From Paenibacillus amylolyticus (GTDB lineage Bacteria > Bacillota > Bacilli > Paenibacillales > Paenibacillaceae): a DNA stretch of 64,000 bases. Below are positions 9,523 through 19,065 of the stretch, piece by piece. The DNA lies in contig NZ_CP121451.1 in assembly GCF_029689945.1 (NCBI RefSeq), positions 2,418,001 through 2,482,000 of the forward strand, in the 5' to 3' direction. The notes below the pieces were generated by a model. That model was not told the DNA's origin. It made no database searches and saw only the letters and a program-made list of their open reading frames with translations. Both the position numbers and the translations under genes were made by a program. Position 1 is the first letter of the stretch; every line of letters starts with the position of its first letter.

Positions 9523-10744
9523 GCATGGATCTCAAGCTGCTATGGAAGCAAAGACGCACAGGATTCTGGAACGGAATTCTTCCTTATCTGGGGTATGTAA
9601 TTCAGAGCGGTGTAGCCATGGTCTTTTTATTTCTCGTCATTGCGTTCTCCGCCTGGTATACATCGTTTGTTCAGAATATTCCGGCCGAATTCCCGATTCG
9701 CTGGATTGCATTGTTACTGCTCGCGCCACTGGTGATGTTCAGCAGTTATCGTACATATCTGCTTCCGGCAGATATTGTGTTCCTGCGACCACAGGAATAC
9801 CGGATGCAGGAATATTTGAAGAACAGCTTTGCCCGGGGCATCATCTATAAAAGTCTGGGTTTGCTGCTTGTGTTTGTTACCTTGTGGCCCCTTTATGTCA
9901 GAGCAGATCTGGATGCACGGCCATTTGGCTGGTTCATCGTATTCTTGCTGCTGTGGAAAGGGCTGTCCAGTTATGGAGCCTGGCAAGAGCTAAGAATGGT
10001 TCAGGTCGGGGCATCCAGAGGATACCGTCTCTTGCGTTGGGCACTGGCAGTGCTGGCAGTTGGCGCATGGCTATGGCAGCTCACCTCAGCGCAGCGTATG
10101 GTTCCTGCTGTTACTGGCTGTGGTCTACATCGTCGCTCTGCGCATACCGGTGAAACATCGGGTGGCGTGGGAACGTCTGATTCAGGTGGAGCAGGGGCAG
10201 GCTGGCAGGGTTATGCGGACGCTTGGCTGGTTCGTGGATGTACCTTCATCCGGACAGAAAGTAAGTTCGCGTCGTTGGCTTAGCAAATGGGGAAGCGGTC
10301 TTCCGTGGAATGCCGGGAAAGCTTACCGTTATTTGATGACCAAAACGTTTATTCGGACTGAAGTGTTCTCCATCGTATTACGTCTGGTTGTGTTGGGCAT
10401 GTTACTATCCTGGTGGACAGCAGGCAGCTGATTTTGGTGTCGGCGTGTATCTGTTCTTCCTGTTGCTTGCGGGTGTACAGCTTGGTGCGCTGCGACGCAG
10501 TCATAGTGAATCGTTCTGGATTATGATCTATCCGATCTCGGGAGAGAGTCGTCGTTCTCAGGTGTTGGGATTCATATTCCATCTACATGCGCTGGCTGCA
10601 TTGCTCATGTGGCTGCCTATGCTGGCTGCCGGAGCGAGTGGACTGACTGTCACCGGAGCAGCACTTATTTTGGGCATACTGGTGATTGTGATCATGCGCC
10701 GTTCGCAAGGCAACAAGTGGTTGAAGGAAGAAGAAGACGAGTGA
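9519..10744 (+). CDS. ecsB: ABC transporter permease, EcsB-like, two frameshifts
   Basis: The membrane partner of the preceding ATPase. Three overlapping frames join into one protein of about 410 residues with several hydrophobic segments (for example VAMVFLFLVIAFSAWYTSF, FLLLLAVVYIVAL, LFFLLLAGVQLG). Shifts lie at about 10085-10100 and about 10425-10435; each is a net +1 or -2, unlike the missing-base pattern elsewhere. The N-terminal KLLWKQRRTGFW and the PADIVFLRPQEYRM segment are typical of EcsB. The C-terminus is charged (KWLKEEEDE). It is broken as sequenced. Confidence 0.7.
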
Positions 10745-10825
10745 ATGATCGATTGAACTTACGCACCTGACGCCAGCGCAGATCGTGGTTGAGCTGGAAG
10801 GTGACTATTATTATAAAAAACAACA

Positions 10826-10865
10826 AAGAAGGGTATTCCGGGCTGTGTCCCGGAGTACCCTTCTT
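10826..10865 (+). terminator. Strong hairpin terminator after the ecs-like genes
   Basis: AAGAAGGGTATTCCGGG pairs almost perfectly with CCCGGAGTACCCTTCTT across a five-base loop. It may act in both directions, since the yjcZ-like gene ends 57 bases further on the other strand. Confidence 0.8.
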
Positions 10866-10921
10866 CATGTTGCAATCAGATCACGATCACTTGGTTCCCG
10901 CTCATGTGTGTGTATTTCGTA

Positions 10922-11047
10922 CTAACAGAGGAATGATTTCGTGATAATAACGAGCAAGATGAACAGAACGAGAATGGCACCTGTGTTCGTAAATCCTCCG
11001 TAACCGCCGCATCCATAACCGCCTCTTGTATCTTCAACTCCAGACAT
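10922..11047 (-). CDS. YjcZ-family small spore protein, 41 residues
   Basis: A very short gene: 41 residues, with a Gly/Tyr-rich N-terminal half (GGYGCGGYGGF) followed by one hydrophobic helix (AILVLFILLVIIT). This is the layout of the YjcZ sporulation protein family, small membrane-anchored proteins made in the mother cell or found in spores. AAAGGGG lies seven bases before the ATG. About 50 bases upstream on the same strand is CATAGTATA (11096-11104), which fits the -10 consensus for sigma-K. Confidence 0.8.
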   Translation of the reverse strand: MSGVEDTRGGYGCGGYGGFTNTGAILVLFILLVIITKSFLC

Positions 11048-11095
11048 GGTCATTCCCCTTTCAAGTGGTTGTTTGGCACGCCCTTGCGTACATCG

Positions 11096-11104
11096 TATAC
11101 TATG
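11096..11104 (-). promoter_or_regulatory. Possible sigma-K -10 element of the yjcZ-like gene
   Basis: CATAGTATA on the - strand matches CATAnnnTA. I could not find a convincing AC -35 element at the usual distance. Confidence 0.35.
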
Positions 11105-11214
11105 TGCCTTGAGGGTGGGCTGATTGGGCCGATGCCCGGTAAAGCTGGAATTTGGAGGTTTTGGGCAACTGTCCCGGTGAGGTACGGCGGATCAGGCGAG
11201 TTGTAGAATACAAA

Positions 11215-11268
11215 AGAACCCTCTGTATATGCGGAGACATGTAAGGTCGCCGGTATACAAGGGGTTCT
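11215..11268 (-). terminator. Terminator of the aminotransferase gene
   Basis: Read on the - strand, AGAACCCCTTGTATA pairs with TATACAGAGGGTTCT and is followed by TTTGTATT. Confidence 0.65.
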
Positions 11269-11288
11269 TATATTACTCAGGGCTGTTT

Positions 11289-12590
11289 TTATTTAGTCGT
11301 CCGCAGATCCTGAACTCCACGATAGATGGTTTCATACAGATCTTCCAACCCGGCTTCTTCAATACAGGAGAAGGCGATTCGCAGATCCGATTCACCCAGC
11401 GCGATTGTACCCACGCCATATTGGTGCAGCAAATGGCTTCGAAGTTCTTCAGCGCCAACGTCTTTCAGCTTCAGGCACATGAAGTAACCAGAGTTGAACG
11501 GGTAATAGTCCCATGCATCTCCATACTTGCCACTATCGAGAATGGCCTTCACTTTATTGGCGCGGCCTTTCATAATCTCGAACTTCTCCTGTTTCTGTGC
11601 TTCAAACTCCGGTGCTTTGAGCGCATCCAGTACAAAGGTCTGGGAAGGATGCGGGCCACTGGAGATCGTTGCCCGGATGATACCAAGTGTTTTTTGTTCC
11701 AATGCGTGCAGAACGGCTGCATCTTCATGGGCATACGTAATGAATCCAACGCGAAAGCCCCATACGAACTCTTCCTTGGTTGCACCATCCACTTTTACGG
11801 TCAACACACGTGGATGAATATTGGCAAGTTTGCCAAACAGGGATTCATGAATGGAATCTTCGAAGAACAGCCCGAAGTACGCATCATCTGTTACAGCAAC
11901 CACGTTAACGCCGGCTTCAGCTGCCTGACGGATCGTGTTAACAATGGCGTCTGCTTCTTCCGCTCCAGGCGTATAACCTGTAGGGTTATTCGGGAAGTTG
12001 AGCAGCACGATGGCTTTACCTTTGTCCTTCTGGTCAAGCAACGCCTGAAGCAGACCGTCACTGTTGAAGTTCAACTGATCATCGAACAGGGGATAGTGAA
12101 CCAACTGGCCATGACGACGGATTCCGAAGGTCAGCTCGTAATTTTCCCAGTTTTTATCCGGATATATGACAGCGTCCCCTTCATCGGCGAACAGGTCGGC
12201 TACGATACTTAGTCCATGGGTTAATGCATTGGTTACAATCGGATTGCCGAACGTTTTGCCTTCCAGGGAAGGCGTTTCCTTCAGCATCTTGTCTCTCCAG
12301 ACGGTCCGCAATTCTGGTTTGCCTGCAGGTGGAGCGTAAGGATACAGATCCTTTGGCTGGAATGCAGAAAGCTTCTCCTGAATAACCTGAAGATGCATCG
12401 GCACACCACCCTCCAGGGCGATACCAATTGTGGCATTATGGGTCTTGGCCAAGCTTGCTGCTTCAGCAGATTGACTCAAAATCCCCTCTTTTGGAAAATA
12501 CATTTCTTTGCCAAGCTGTGACAGCATGGAGTAGACGTGACTGCTGCCTGTCTGAATACTTTCGTTCAACTGTTCAGCCAGTGGATTCAT
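11289..12590 (-). CDS. PLP-dependent aminotransferase, class I/II
   Basis: A 433-residue fold-type I aminotransferase. The diagnostic parts are NFPNNPTGY, where the Asn contacts the cofactor, the VTDDAYFG segment with the Asp that holds the pyridine nitrogen, KVDGATKEEFVWGFRVG with the Schiff-base Lys, and a late Arg in DLRIAFSC that binds the substrate carboxylate. The ATG at 12590 sits nine bases after GGAAGG; an upstream ATG directly abuts that site. The substrate is uncertain, with aromatic or branched-chain amino acids as candidates. A long ORF on the opposite strand is only its shadow. Confidence 0.85.
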   Translation of the reverse strand: MNPLAEQLNESIQTGSSHVYSMLSQLGKEMYFPKEGILSQSAEAASLAKTHNATIGIALEGGVPMHLQVIQEKLSAFQPKDLYPYAPPAGKPELRTVWRDKMLKETPSLEGKTFGNPIVTNALTHGLSIVADLFADEGDAVIYPDKNWENYELTFGIRRHGQLVHYPLFDDQLNFNSDGLLQALLDQKDKGKAIVLLNFPNNPTGYTPGAEEADAIVNTIRQAAEAGVNVVAVTDDAYFGLFFEDSIHESLFGKLANIHPRVLTVKVDGATKEEFVWGFRVGFITYAHEDAAVLHALEQKTLGIIRATISSGPHPSQTFVLDALKAPEFEAQKQEKFEIMKGRANKVKAILDSGKYGDAWDYYPFNSGYFMCLKLKDVGAEELRSHLLHQYGVGTIALGESDLRIAFSCIEEAGLEDLYETIYRGVQDLRTTK

Positions 12591-12768
12591 TCTTTTCATC
12601 CTTCCAAGTCTTTGTGATTCAACTGCCTAACATTATATCACCTTGACATGCCCCCGTCACGGAAATTACGCAATATGACAGTTATATCGCTTTACCGCGT
12701 TGTTGCAGAAGGTTTTCAGGTGGGAATTAGCTGAATTTCTCCTTGGCTGAATCCTCAAAATTTGAAAT

Positions 12769-13386
12769 TTATTGCTGATGAAATGGACAATATTTCCGCA
12801 TCATTTCAGCCGTTTCGGCATCTCTTCCTTCATTGCGCTGTTCCAATTGTCCACTGAGATGATCGAAGCGTTCACTGGATAGGTTTTGTCCAAATTTAAA
12901 CTTGGCGCTGATCCGTTCTGGAATAATTCGGACTACGGCTACAGCTTTGAGGTTTCCTGTGTAACGCGAGTCAGTGGCATCAATGGGCACATATCCGCCT
13001 TGCGGCTGGAGTTTTTCCATGAATCGTTGCAGTACCTTGCCTTTAATATCCAGATCTTTAACCGGTTCAGCCTGACCGAAGGCCATAACACTCTTGAAGA
13101 ATGAAGTCGCCGGACAAGCAAGCTCGGGATCACTGAAATAGGAGGGAATAAGGGAGAACTCTTCAGCTACCGTGAAACTGACCGAGGAATCCTGTTTGAT
13201 CTGTTTCATCTTCTCTCCAGCCAGACTGCCGTGGAAGTAAAAGCAACCGTCCAGGTATACAAAATTCAGCGGTGTAACCCGTGGCTGACCATCCGGACTA
13301 ACCGTTCCCAGAAACCCGAAGGAGCACTGATCCAGAAATGCCGTAATCTCTTCTTCTTCATCTACTGTGAATTCTTTCCGTCTCAT
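12769..13386 (-). CDS. Pyridoxamine 5'-phosphate oxidase-like flavin protein
   Basis: A 205-residue split-barrel FMN-binding protein of the pyridoxamine phosphate oxidase-like family, NimA/YhhJ type. The start MRRKEF is preceded by GGGGGA at a six-base spacing. The segment LGTVSPDGQPRVTPLNFVYL is the typical first strand pair, followed by YFHGSLAGEKMKQIKQ. It is divergent from a MocR/PdxR-type regulator with 160 bases between them. That pairing suggests control by the neighbour and a role linked to vitamin B6 or to detoxification, but it may not be a true PNP oxidase. Confidence 0.75.
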   Translation of the reverse strand: MRRKEFTVDEEEEITAFLDQCSFGFLGTVSPDGQPRVTPLNFVYLDGCFYFHGSLAGEKMKQIKQDSSVSFTVAEEFSLIPSYFSDPELACPATSFFKSVMAFGQAEPVKDLDIKGKVLQRFMEKLQPQGGYVPIDATDSRYTGNLKAVAVVRIIPERISAKFKFGQNLSSERFDHLSGQLEQRNEGRDAETAEMMRKYCPFHQQ

Positions 13387-13492
13387 GTGTATTCCCCCAT
13401 CATTGAATGTATAATAGAACGCCATATCTTATGCATAACAATAGTTCATACATTGACAATGAAATAGATCCAATTTAGATTCACTTTAGTAG

Positions 13493-13502
13493 GCCAATTG
13501 GT
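13493..13502. promoter_or_regulatory. Palindrome between divergent MocR and flavin-protein genes
   Basis: GGCCAATTGG is a short perfect palindrome, and a half match (CCAATTT) lies about 20 bases to the left. It is a candidate operator only. Confidence 0.3.
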
Positions 13503-13544
13503 CAGGATCACATAATGAGAACGAATGAAGAAGAGAGGTGTATG

Positions 13545-15000
13545 ATGGAATTGTGGCTACCGATGGATACCTATGAACGTCAGCATCGATACAAGTATGA
13601 GGCATTGTACCATGCGTTACGTGATGCCATTCATGCAGGAACATTGGTGGGAGGCACGAGACTTCCTTCCACCCGTGAGTTGGCAAGACAATATGAGATG
13701 TCACGTGGTTCGGTAGCACAGGTATACGACATGCTGCTTGCGGATGGTTATGTCCATGCACATCGGGGAAGAGGAACCTTTGTAACCGAAACATTATCCA
13801 CCCGGGAAAATGAGAAACAGGAAGCTGTTCTCAGGCTGTCTCCCTGGGGCGAGCGGGTACAGAAGTTGAACAAGGAACATGATGTCCTGCAGACTCAGAT
13901 GTCTTCATCCAGTCCGTCTGTCATTAATTTTCAAATGGCGCGCATGCCCGCAGAGCATTTCCCGCTAGGGGAGTGGAAGAGTGCACTTGCTGCGGTTCAT
14001 CGCAGTGGTTGGCGAGAATCGAGCGGTGCAGCGGGGATCAGGAGCTGCGGAAGCCATCGCCTCCCATCTCAGATGGACACGCGGCATCCAGGCAGAAGCC
14101 TCCCAGATTGTATTGTTCAGCGGTTCAATGCAAGGCATCACGCTGCTATCTCAATTGCTGATTACGGAGGATACCGCAGTTGTATTGGAGAATCCGGGTT
14201 ATCCGGGTATTGCCCATGCCGTCAAGTCCTGTGGTGGGTACATCATTCCGGCAGAGGTGGATACCGCAGGCATTATCCCTCAGCCTTGGGAGGCACAGAC
14301 GTTATTTGTCACCCCTACCCGGCAGTTTCCAACAGGTGCCGTGCTTGGGTTGGACAGGAGACGTGCCTTGCTCTCGTGGGCCTCGAAGCGGAATGCGGTC
14401 ATAATTGAAGATGATTATGACAGTGAATTCCGATGGGGAGGAAGACCCATTGAACCCCTCAAGGTACTTGATCGTGAGCAACGTGTCATCTATGTCGGTT
14501 CATTCTCGCAAACGATGGTTGCTTCGTTCCGACTTGGTTATGCTGTACTGCCACCTGGCCTGGTGGAACCGCTGCTTGCAGCTAAGGCACTATATGAACC
14601 GGTACCTCCAGCGCTGTTGGAGCAGCGCGCACTGGCCAAATTCATGACCAGAGGAGGTTACCTGAAGCACTTGCGGCGGTTAACCCGATTATACGGGGAG
14701 CGGCATGATTTTTTTGTCCGAGAGATGGAATTACAGTTGCCGGAAGCATTCACTATGCTGCTTGGTGATGCAGGACTGCATATCTACGCTACCTGGAATG
14801 GCGATGCAGACAGTTATCAGCGGTTTAAAAAGCTCGCACAGGAGGATGGCGTCCTGTTTCGTGATGCAGAGCGATATTGGCTGACTTCTGCTCATCCGGC
14901 GGTCTGTTTTGGGTTTGCACATCTGGAGAAAGAAGAGATGACAGAGGGAATCCGGCGAATGCGGCTAGCCTGGGAGAAGTGCACATTTTCGTTTCGGTGA
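13545..15000 (+). CDS. MocR/GntR-type regulator with aminotransferase domain, frameshifted
   Basis: A fusion regulator of about 485 residues. The N-terminal GntR winged helix includes LPSTRELARQYEMSRGSVAQ and GRGTFVTE. The remainder is a fold-type I aminotransferase domain with ENPGYPG, IIEDDYDSEFRW and SFSQTMVASFRLGY, where the PLP-binding Lys is expected. Here that position reads SFSQTMVASFR, with Gln-Thr where family members usually have Lys (SFSKTL), so the internal aldimine lysine may be missing. The frame shifts (net +1 or -2) between 13990 and 14045. The start is likely 13545 or 13542, after AGAGAGG. Divergent from the flavin-protein gene. Confidence 0.8.
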
Positions 15001-15086
15001 ATTCCGCTGTATAATAGGATAAGACCATTTCGCTCCTATAGGAGCAGAGATCATATATGAGCAAGTTGTATTGAATTATGCTATAA

Positions 15087-15307
15087 AAGTTGAACTAGTT
15101 ATTTACACGAAAACGTAGAGGGCAGAAATAACCTGAAGAAGCGGAGCGCTCGCCCAAAAGCTTTCTGAAAGAAAGCTACATCGGAAGCATACCCTATCGT
15201 CAGATTTTCACCTTTGAAAAAGTGAATCAAAAAATCTGAGGATAACAGCGATCGGAAGGTTGTTCTGTCATCGGAGTGGCAAGTGTAAATGTTCTTTAGT
15301 TCAATTT
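15087..15307 (+). repeat. Structured interspersed repeat, copy B
   Basis: Complete copy. The left end is TTGAACTAGTTATTTACAC and the right end GTGTAAATGTTCTTTAGTTCAA. The internal hairpin AGCTTTCTGAAAGAAAGCT is present. The central stem is TCAGATTTT/AAAATCTGA with a CAC/GTG tip, where copy A has CCC/GGG. It separates the MocR gene from an AraC gene. A small palindrome, GCTCCTATAGGAGC, lies at 15032-15045 just upstream. Confidence 0.85.
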
Positions 15308-15408
15308 CTATAGATGCTGAAATACATATGGCCTTGATTGAAGATGTGAGATTCAGATCAGAATGATGCCATATGCAGAGAGATTAACTATCAAGGGGGA
15401 GTGGCGAC

Positions 15409-16194
15409 ATGCTGCAGGCATCGCCGTCATCATTTGTTATTTTGCCCGCTGTCGCCAAAATTGTCTGTGAACCGGGCTGGAAGTGGCAGAAGCGGGAAAA
15501 ACCGATGCAGAACTATGATTTATTTTATGTATGGAGTGGTGAAGGAACGCTAGTACTGAATGACCAGTCGTATGAAGTGGGCAAGGGGAGCTGTTTTTTG
15601 TTCAGGCCGGGAGATCATCCTACTGCAACACATAATAAGCAAAAACCGTTGGTGCTTACGTATATTCATTTTGATGTGGACGTGCCTGTCACTGATGTTC
15701 CCCAGTCCTATCGCGAGGTACAGGAAACAGTGGAGTTTGAGCACTTGCTGGCACGTTATGTAAGATTGTTCCTATCCGATGTGTACGGACGTGATGAAGA
15801 GAGTCGATTGATTCTGAAGCAATTGATGATTCATTTGCTGCGCGCCGATACGGAAGAACCTGTGGAGAAAAAGGTAAGCAACCAGTTGTCCGATGTCATC
15901 CAGGAGGTTGCCAATTATGTGCGTCAGCATCCGGGGATTACGCATCGGGTGGAAGATCTGGCTGCCCGGGCTGGCTTGTCGCCCCGATACTTCTCCATCA
16001 AGTTCAAGGAACTGGTCGGATCATCGGTGCAATCCTATATTATCCGCATGCGTATTGAACGGGCGGAACATCTGCTGGTGCATACCGGCATGAATGTGAC
16101 CGAAGTGGCTGATGCACTGGGGTATAGGGATATTTTCTTCTTCAGTCGTCAGTTCAAGCAGTATACAGGCAAAAGCCCGTCGGAGATTCGTTAA
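15409..16194 (+). CDS. AraC-family transcriptional regulator
   Basis: A 261-residue regulator. The N-terminal half is a cupin sensor (YDLFYVWSGEGTLVLNDQSY, FRPGDHPTATHN), which in relatives binds a sugar. The C-terminal third holds two helix-turn-helix motifs, VEDLAARAGLSPRYFSIKFK and VTEVADALGYRDIFFFSRQFKQ, and ends in TGKSPSEIR. AAGGGGGAG precedes the ATG. No sugar genes lie beside it, so the target is unclear. Confidence 0.85.
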   Translation: MLQASPSSFVILPAVAKIVCEPGWKWQKREKPMQNYDLFYVWSGEGTLVLNDQSYEVGKGSCFLFRPGDHPTATHNKQKPLVLTYIHFDVDVPVTDVPQSYREVQETVEFEHLLARYVRLFLSDVYGRDEESRLILKQLMIHLLRADTEEPVEKKVSNQLSDVIQEVANYVRQHPGITHRVEDLAARAGLSPRYFSIKFKELVGSSVQSYIIRMRIERAEHLLVHTGMNVTEVADALGYRDIFFFSRQFKQYTGKSPSEIR

Positions 16195-16229
16195 AATTCG
16201 GATGGGAAGAACATGACAACGTTTCAAGT

Positions 16230-16264
16230 CTGGAATGCAAGGGTAAATATCTAGCATTCCAGAT
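16230..16264 (+). other. Inverted repeat after the AraC gene
   Basis: TCTGGAATGC and GCATTCCAGA are a perfect ten-base inverted repeat with a 15-base loop. There is no T tract, so it may be a weak terminator or an operator. Confidence 0.45.
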
Positions 16265-16285
16265 GACCAAAAGGGGGAACTTGTG

Positions 16286-16402
16286 ATGAACGGAAAACGT
16301 CGGGTCCGCAACCGGGGATGCTCTACGAAGGGATGCAATATTTTCCGGAACCGTCTGCGCCGATTCAAACCGGCAGAGGACGTGCAGGATGTATGGTTTT
16401 GA
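16286..16402 (+). CDS. Possible small gene, no family recognised
   Basis: An ATG with a good ribosome binding site (AAGGGGG, about nine bases upstream) opens a 38-codon frame rich in Arg. I doubt that this frame is the real product. If the four A at 16294-16297 were five, the frame would instead read MNGKTSGPQPGMLYEGMQYF and continue to a stop at 16479, giving about 65 residues of more ordinary composition. The surrounding sequence has many such one-base losses. No function can be suggested. Confidence 0.3.
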   Translation: MNGKRRVRNRGCSTKGCNIFRNRLRRFKPAEDVQDVWF

Positions 16403-16478
16403 GGAGAACTCAGCAGACCACTAACGACGAAGCGAAGCTTCGTATTGCATGTATACATGGATGGCAAATGAATGCATA

Positions 16479-16527
16479 AAGAGGATGGCGCAACACCTGG
16501 GTACAGGTGCTGCGCCATCCTCTTTGT
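16479..16527 (+). terminator. Strong bidirectional terminator
   Basis: AGAGGATGGCGCA-CACCTG pairs with CAGGTG-TGCGCCATCCTCT, followed by TTG on one side; it sits between convergent transcription units and probably serves psd on the - strand. Confidence 0.8.
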
Positions 16528-16542
16528 TTGCGTATGAACCCA

Positions 16543-17334
16543 TTATTTCTTCGGTTTCAAACGACCAAGCAATGTCCCCATTTTGACCGTATCACCCGGC
16601 TGTAAGCCTGGTTTTGGTTCAAATGTGCCGCTCTGTGTCAGGAGAACAACAGTGGAACCGAATTCAAAATAGGCCAGATCATCGCCTTGTGCCCAGGTAC
16701 TTGTGTCTGCGTTAGCATACTGTATGCTACTCACGTTCATCGCACCTACTTTGACAACCGCCACTTCACCGTAATCGTGCGCGATATACGTAATGAGTCG
16801 TTCGTTTCGACTAAGCACGGATTTCATATGGGTCAGCCCAAAGTCGTTCACGGGATAAACTTTGCCCTTGATGTGCTCGCTCTCTATTTTGCGGCCGCTA
16901 ACAGGTGCATGAATGCGGTGATAGTCGCGAGGACTGAGATAGAGAACGAACCCGTAGCCGTGCTTGTACTTCTCCAGATGGGGAGAATGGTTTAATAATT
17001 CAGCAAGTGTATAATTTTGTCCCTTAACATTCAGGAGTGTCCCTGCAGATATTGGTCCGGCTGCCGTAATCTTGGCATCTACCGGGCTGATCAGTGCATG
17101 CTCTGAAAGTTCCAGCGGGCGCATGCCCGGCTTCAATTTGCGGGTAAAGAAATCGTTCAGTGAACGGTACTCTTTCCAATCTTTCTCGGCCTCCTGAACA
17201 GGGATGTCGTAGGTCCGGACAAAATAAGGGATAAATGCCTTACTTCCCCGGCTTTTGGAGAAGGCTCCCACAGTCCGGGAGATCCATTTGCGCGAAGAAA
17301 GCTCGGTCATTAATCGCAACAGCGTTTTTGCCAT
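16543..17334 (-). CDS. psd: Phosphatidylserine decarboxylase
   Basis: A 263-residue membrane-associated enzyme that turns phosphatidylserine into phosphatidylethanolamine. It is made as a proenzyme that cleaves itself; the cleavage site is visible as FGST near residues 225-228, where the Ser becomes the pyruvoyl group. The SPVDAKI segment (Asp) and LSPRDYHRIHAPVSG (His) are the other catalytic parts. AAGGGGG lies before the ATG at 17334; a longer upstream frame is only the tail of the neighbour read out of frame. A GGCCGG/CCGGCC hairpin separates it from the upstream spore-coat gene. Confidence 0.9.
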   Translation of the reverse strand: MAKTLLRLMTELSSRKWISRTVGAFSKSRGSKAFIPYFVRTYDIPVQEAEKDWKEYRSLNDFFTRKLKPGMRPLELSEHALISPVDAKITAAGPISAGTLLNVKGQNYTLAELLNHSPHLEKYKHGYGFVLYLSPRDYHRIHAPVSGRKIESEHIKGKVYPVNDFGLTHMKSVLSRNERLITYIAHDYGEVAVVKVGAMNVSSIQYANADTSTWAQGDDLAYFEFGSTVVLLTQSGTFEPKPGLQPGDTVKMGTLLGRLKPKK

Positions 17335-17419
17335 GAATATCCCCCTTAGGGTTAATGCGAACTTCAAGGCCGGCAAGACCGGCCGTTCTGCATAATATTG
17401 ACACAGAATGCACACGAAA

Positions 17420-18549
17420 TCAATATGATCTCCTATCGTATGTCTGCGGTTGTCTCGGAATTCTTGAATTCTGTTCCAGCAGCAGCCGTCCATAAGCCAT
17501 GGGTTGGCTGTATGTTAACTTCCAGTGCTCCGACATTCCGGCCTTGCGAAAACCGTAACGCTGATCGCGTCCATTGCATTCAATAAAATAGATTTGGCCG
17601 CTGCGCGTAATCCCGAGATCAAGGCCCAGATCAGCCAGATGTGGCAGACTGGCCGCTAATATCTGGGCAATTCGAAGTGCAACGAATCCGATTCTGTGTT
17701 CCAGTCGAGCCAGCTCGAAACCGGATTCCCCTAATCCAAGGGCCTCGTCGAGCTTCATGACTTTACCACCCTGGGCGATATTGGTGACAAACGTATGAGC
17801 AGGAGCCGCTTTGGCAAACATGCCTGTAATTCCCCACAGACCATCGCTGCCACGTTGCACAGATACTCGCAGATCAACCGGTCTGCCCTCATAACGTACC
17901 AGTGGGATACGCTCTTCAATGAGGTAGGCATGGCGAAAAATCCGTCTTAGGGTAGAGGAAGGAAGCTGTCCTTTGCTCAATCGGAAGGTAGCCCACCCTC
18001 TACGTGCAGCCTTCGTCTCACAGGTCAGTTTCCACTGTCCATCTCGCTGAAAGACTCGCATAATGCCATGACCGATACTGCCGCTGCACGGTTTGATGAT
18101 GAGGTCATCGTAATGTTCCATCATATAGGCCAGAGATTCTGGCGTAGCTTTAACGGCATGGGGCAGGTGTTCTCTTAAGATGTGATCCTGATGAAGCATG
18201 TCATGAATATGATCTTTACGGTACCGATTGCGAACGTTGAATACCTGGATACCCTGTAACATCAGCTTGGTAATCTGATGCTGTTCCGTCCGGCGAAGCT
18301 GAAGTGATCGGTTATGAATGACGGATGGCAATGGCATGCGCTCGCGAACATATCTGCCTTCTTTTTGGATATAGGCAAGACATGTTTTTTGATCCGAATC
18401 AATATCTTCCAGCCGCAGAAAGCAGGGGATTAATCCGTAACTGGCCGCTGCCTGTTCATAATTCGCGAGTGATTCCTGACCGGTCCTTCCGGCCGGTATC
18501 CCCGGTACATGCGTGAATCGAACATAATGCCGATCGTTTCTTGGAGCAT
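17420..18549 (-). CDS. YheC/YheD-type endospore coat ATP-grasp protein, frameshifted
   Basis: An ATP-grasp protein of about 376 residues, of the family associated with the endospore coat. The start MLQETIGIMFDS follows AAGGAGGAACGGTC. The frame breaks at 18500-18503, where four C on the + strand need to be five. The restored sequence continues through TGQESLANYEQAAASYGLIP to LPSVIHNRSL. Later parts typical of the ATP-grasp fold are IIKPCSGSIGHGIMRV, DLRVSVQRGSDG, LGLDLGIT and FIECNGRDQRYGF. It lies next to the giant repeat protein and upstream of the glycosylation cluster, which supports a spore-surface context. The break is probably a sequence error. Confidence 0.8.
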
Positions 18550-19065
18550 GACCGTTCCTCCTTCGATGTTATCGCGACCATGGATCGTCCATTCATGGAA
18601 TGCCGGCCTGTCACCGCATGGCTCAGACATCGCGATAACGCAGACCGGTGTGTAAAGTGCATCGCTATGCACGAGCGTTAGCTCAATTCATATCTGAGAA
18701 CTCCGAAGGGAGCAGATTTTGCCGAATTTTCGTTCCAAACAAGGAAGTTCTCCGCAGGCGTGCCGGGACACGTCAAGGGAAAGTGGCGCAGCAGGGGGCG
18801 AAAAGACGGTGAAAGACGCACTTCAGCGAATTTTCAGACACGATCTAGACCTAATATCCTATGACATGATTGGGACGGGGGCGTGGACAGCCGCCTTTCC
18901 TCTGCTGCCCTGACACGCCTATTTCCACGAAGATCATCAAACCTTCCTGTCTTGATGCCTATACATTCGTGCTCTGGAATCCGTGAAACTCATAAATGAA
19001 GTGGCAGATGCCCATATGGAAGCATATGATGCCGGAGATGAACGTTAGAGGAAGGAGCAAGCTGC
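18550..19065. other. Intergenic region between divergent spore-surface genes
   Basis: About 515 bases with no convincing gene. GTTATCGCGA (18569-18578) and TCGCGATAAC (18631-18640) form a perfect inverted repeat over a 52-base loop. The + strand between 18690 and 18850 is purine-rich and could be a long leader of the repeat-protein gene. A 35-codon GTG frame at 18808 was considered too weak to call. Confidence 0.4.

Noticed and set aside
11229-12212. A 327-codon ORF antisense to the aminotransferase gene
   Set aside because: It lies wholly opposite a conserved gene, has low-complexity Cys/Phe-rich composition and no ribosome binding site; it is a shadow ORF.
18690-18850. A T-box or other amino acid riboswitch
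   Set aside because: The conserved T-box sequence was not found, and the downstream gene is not related to amino acid metabolism.
18808-18913. A 35-codon GTG frame in the leader of the repeat protein
   Set aside because: No good ribosome binding site and no recognisable product.
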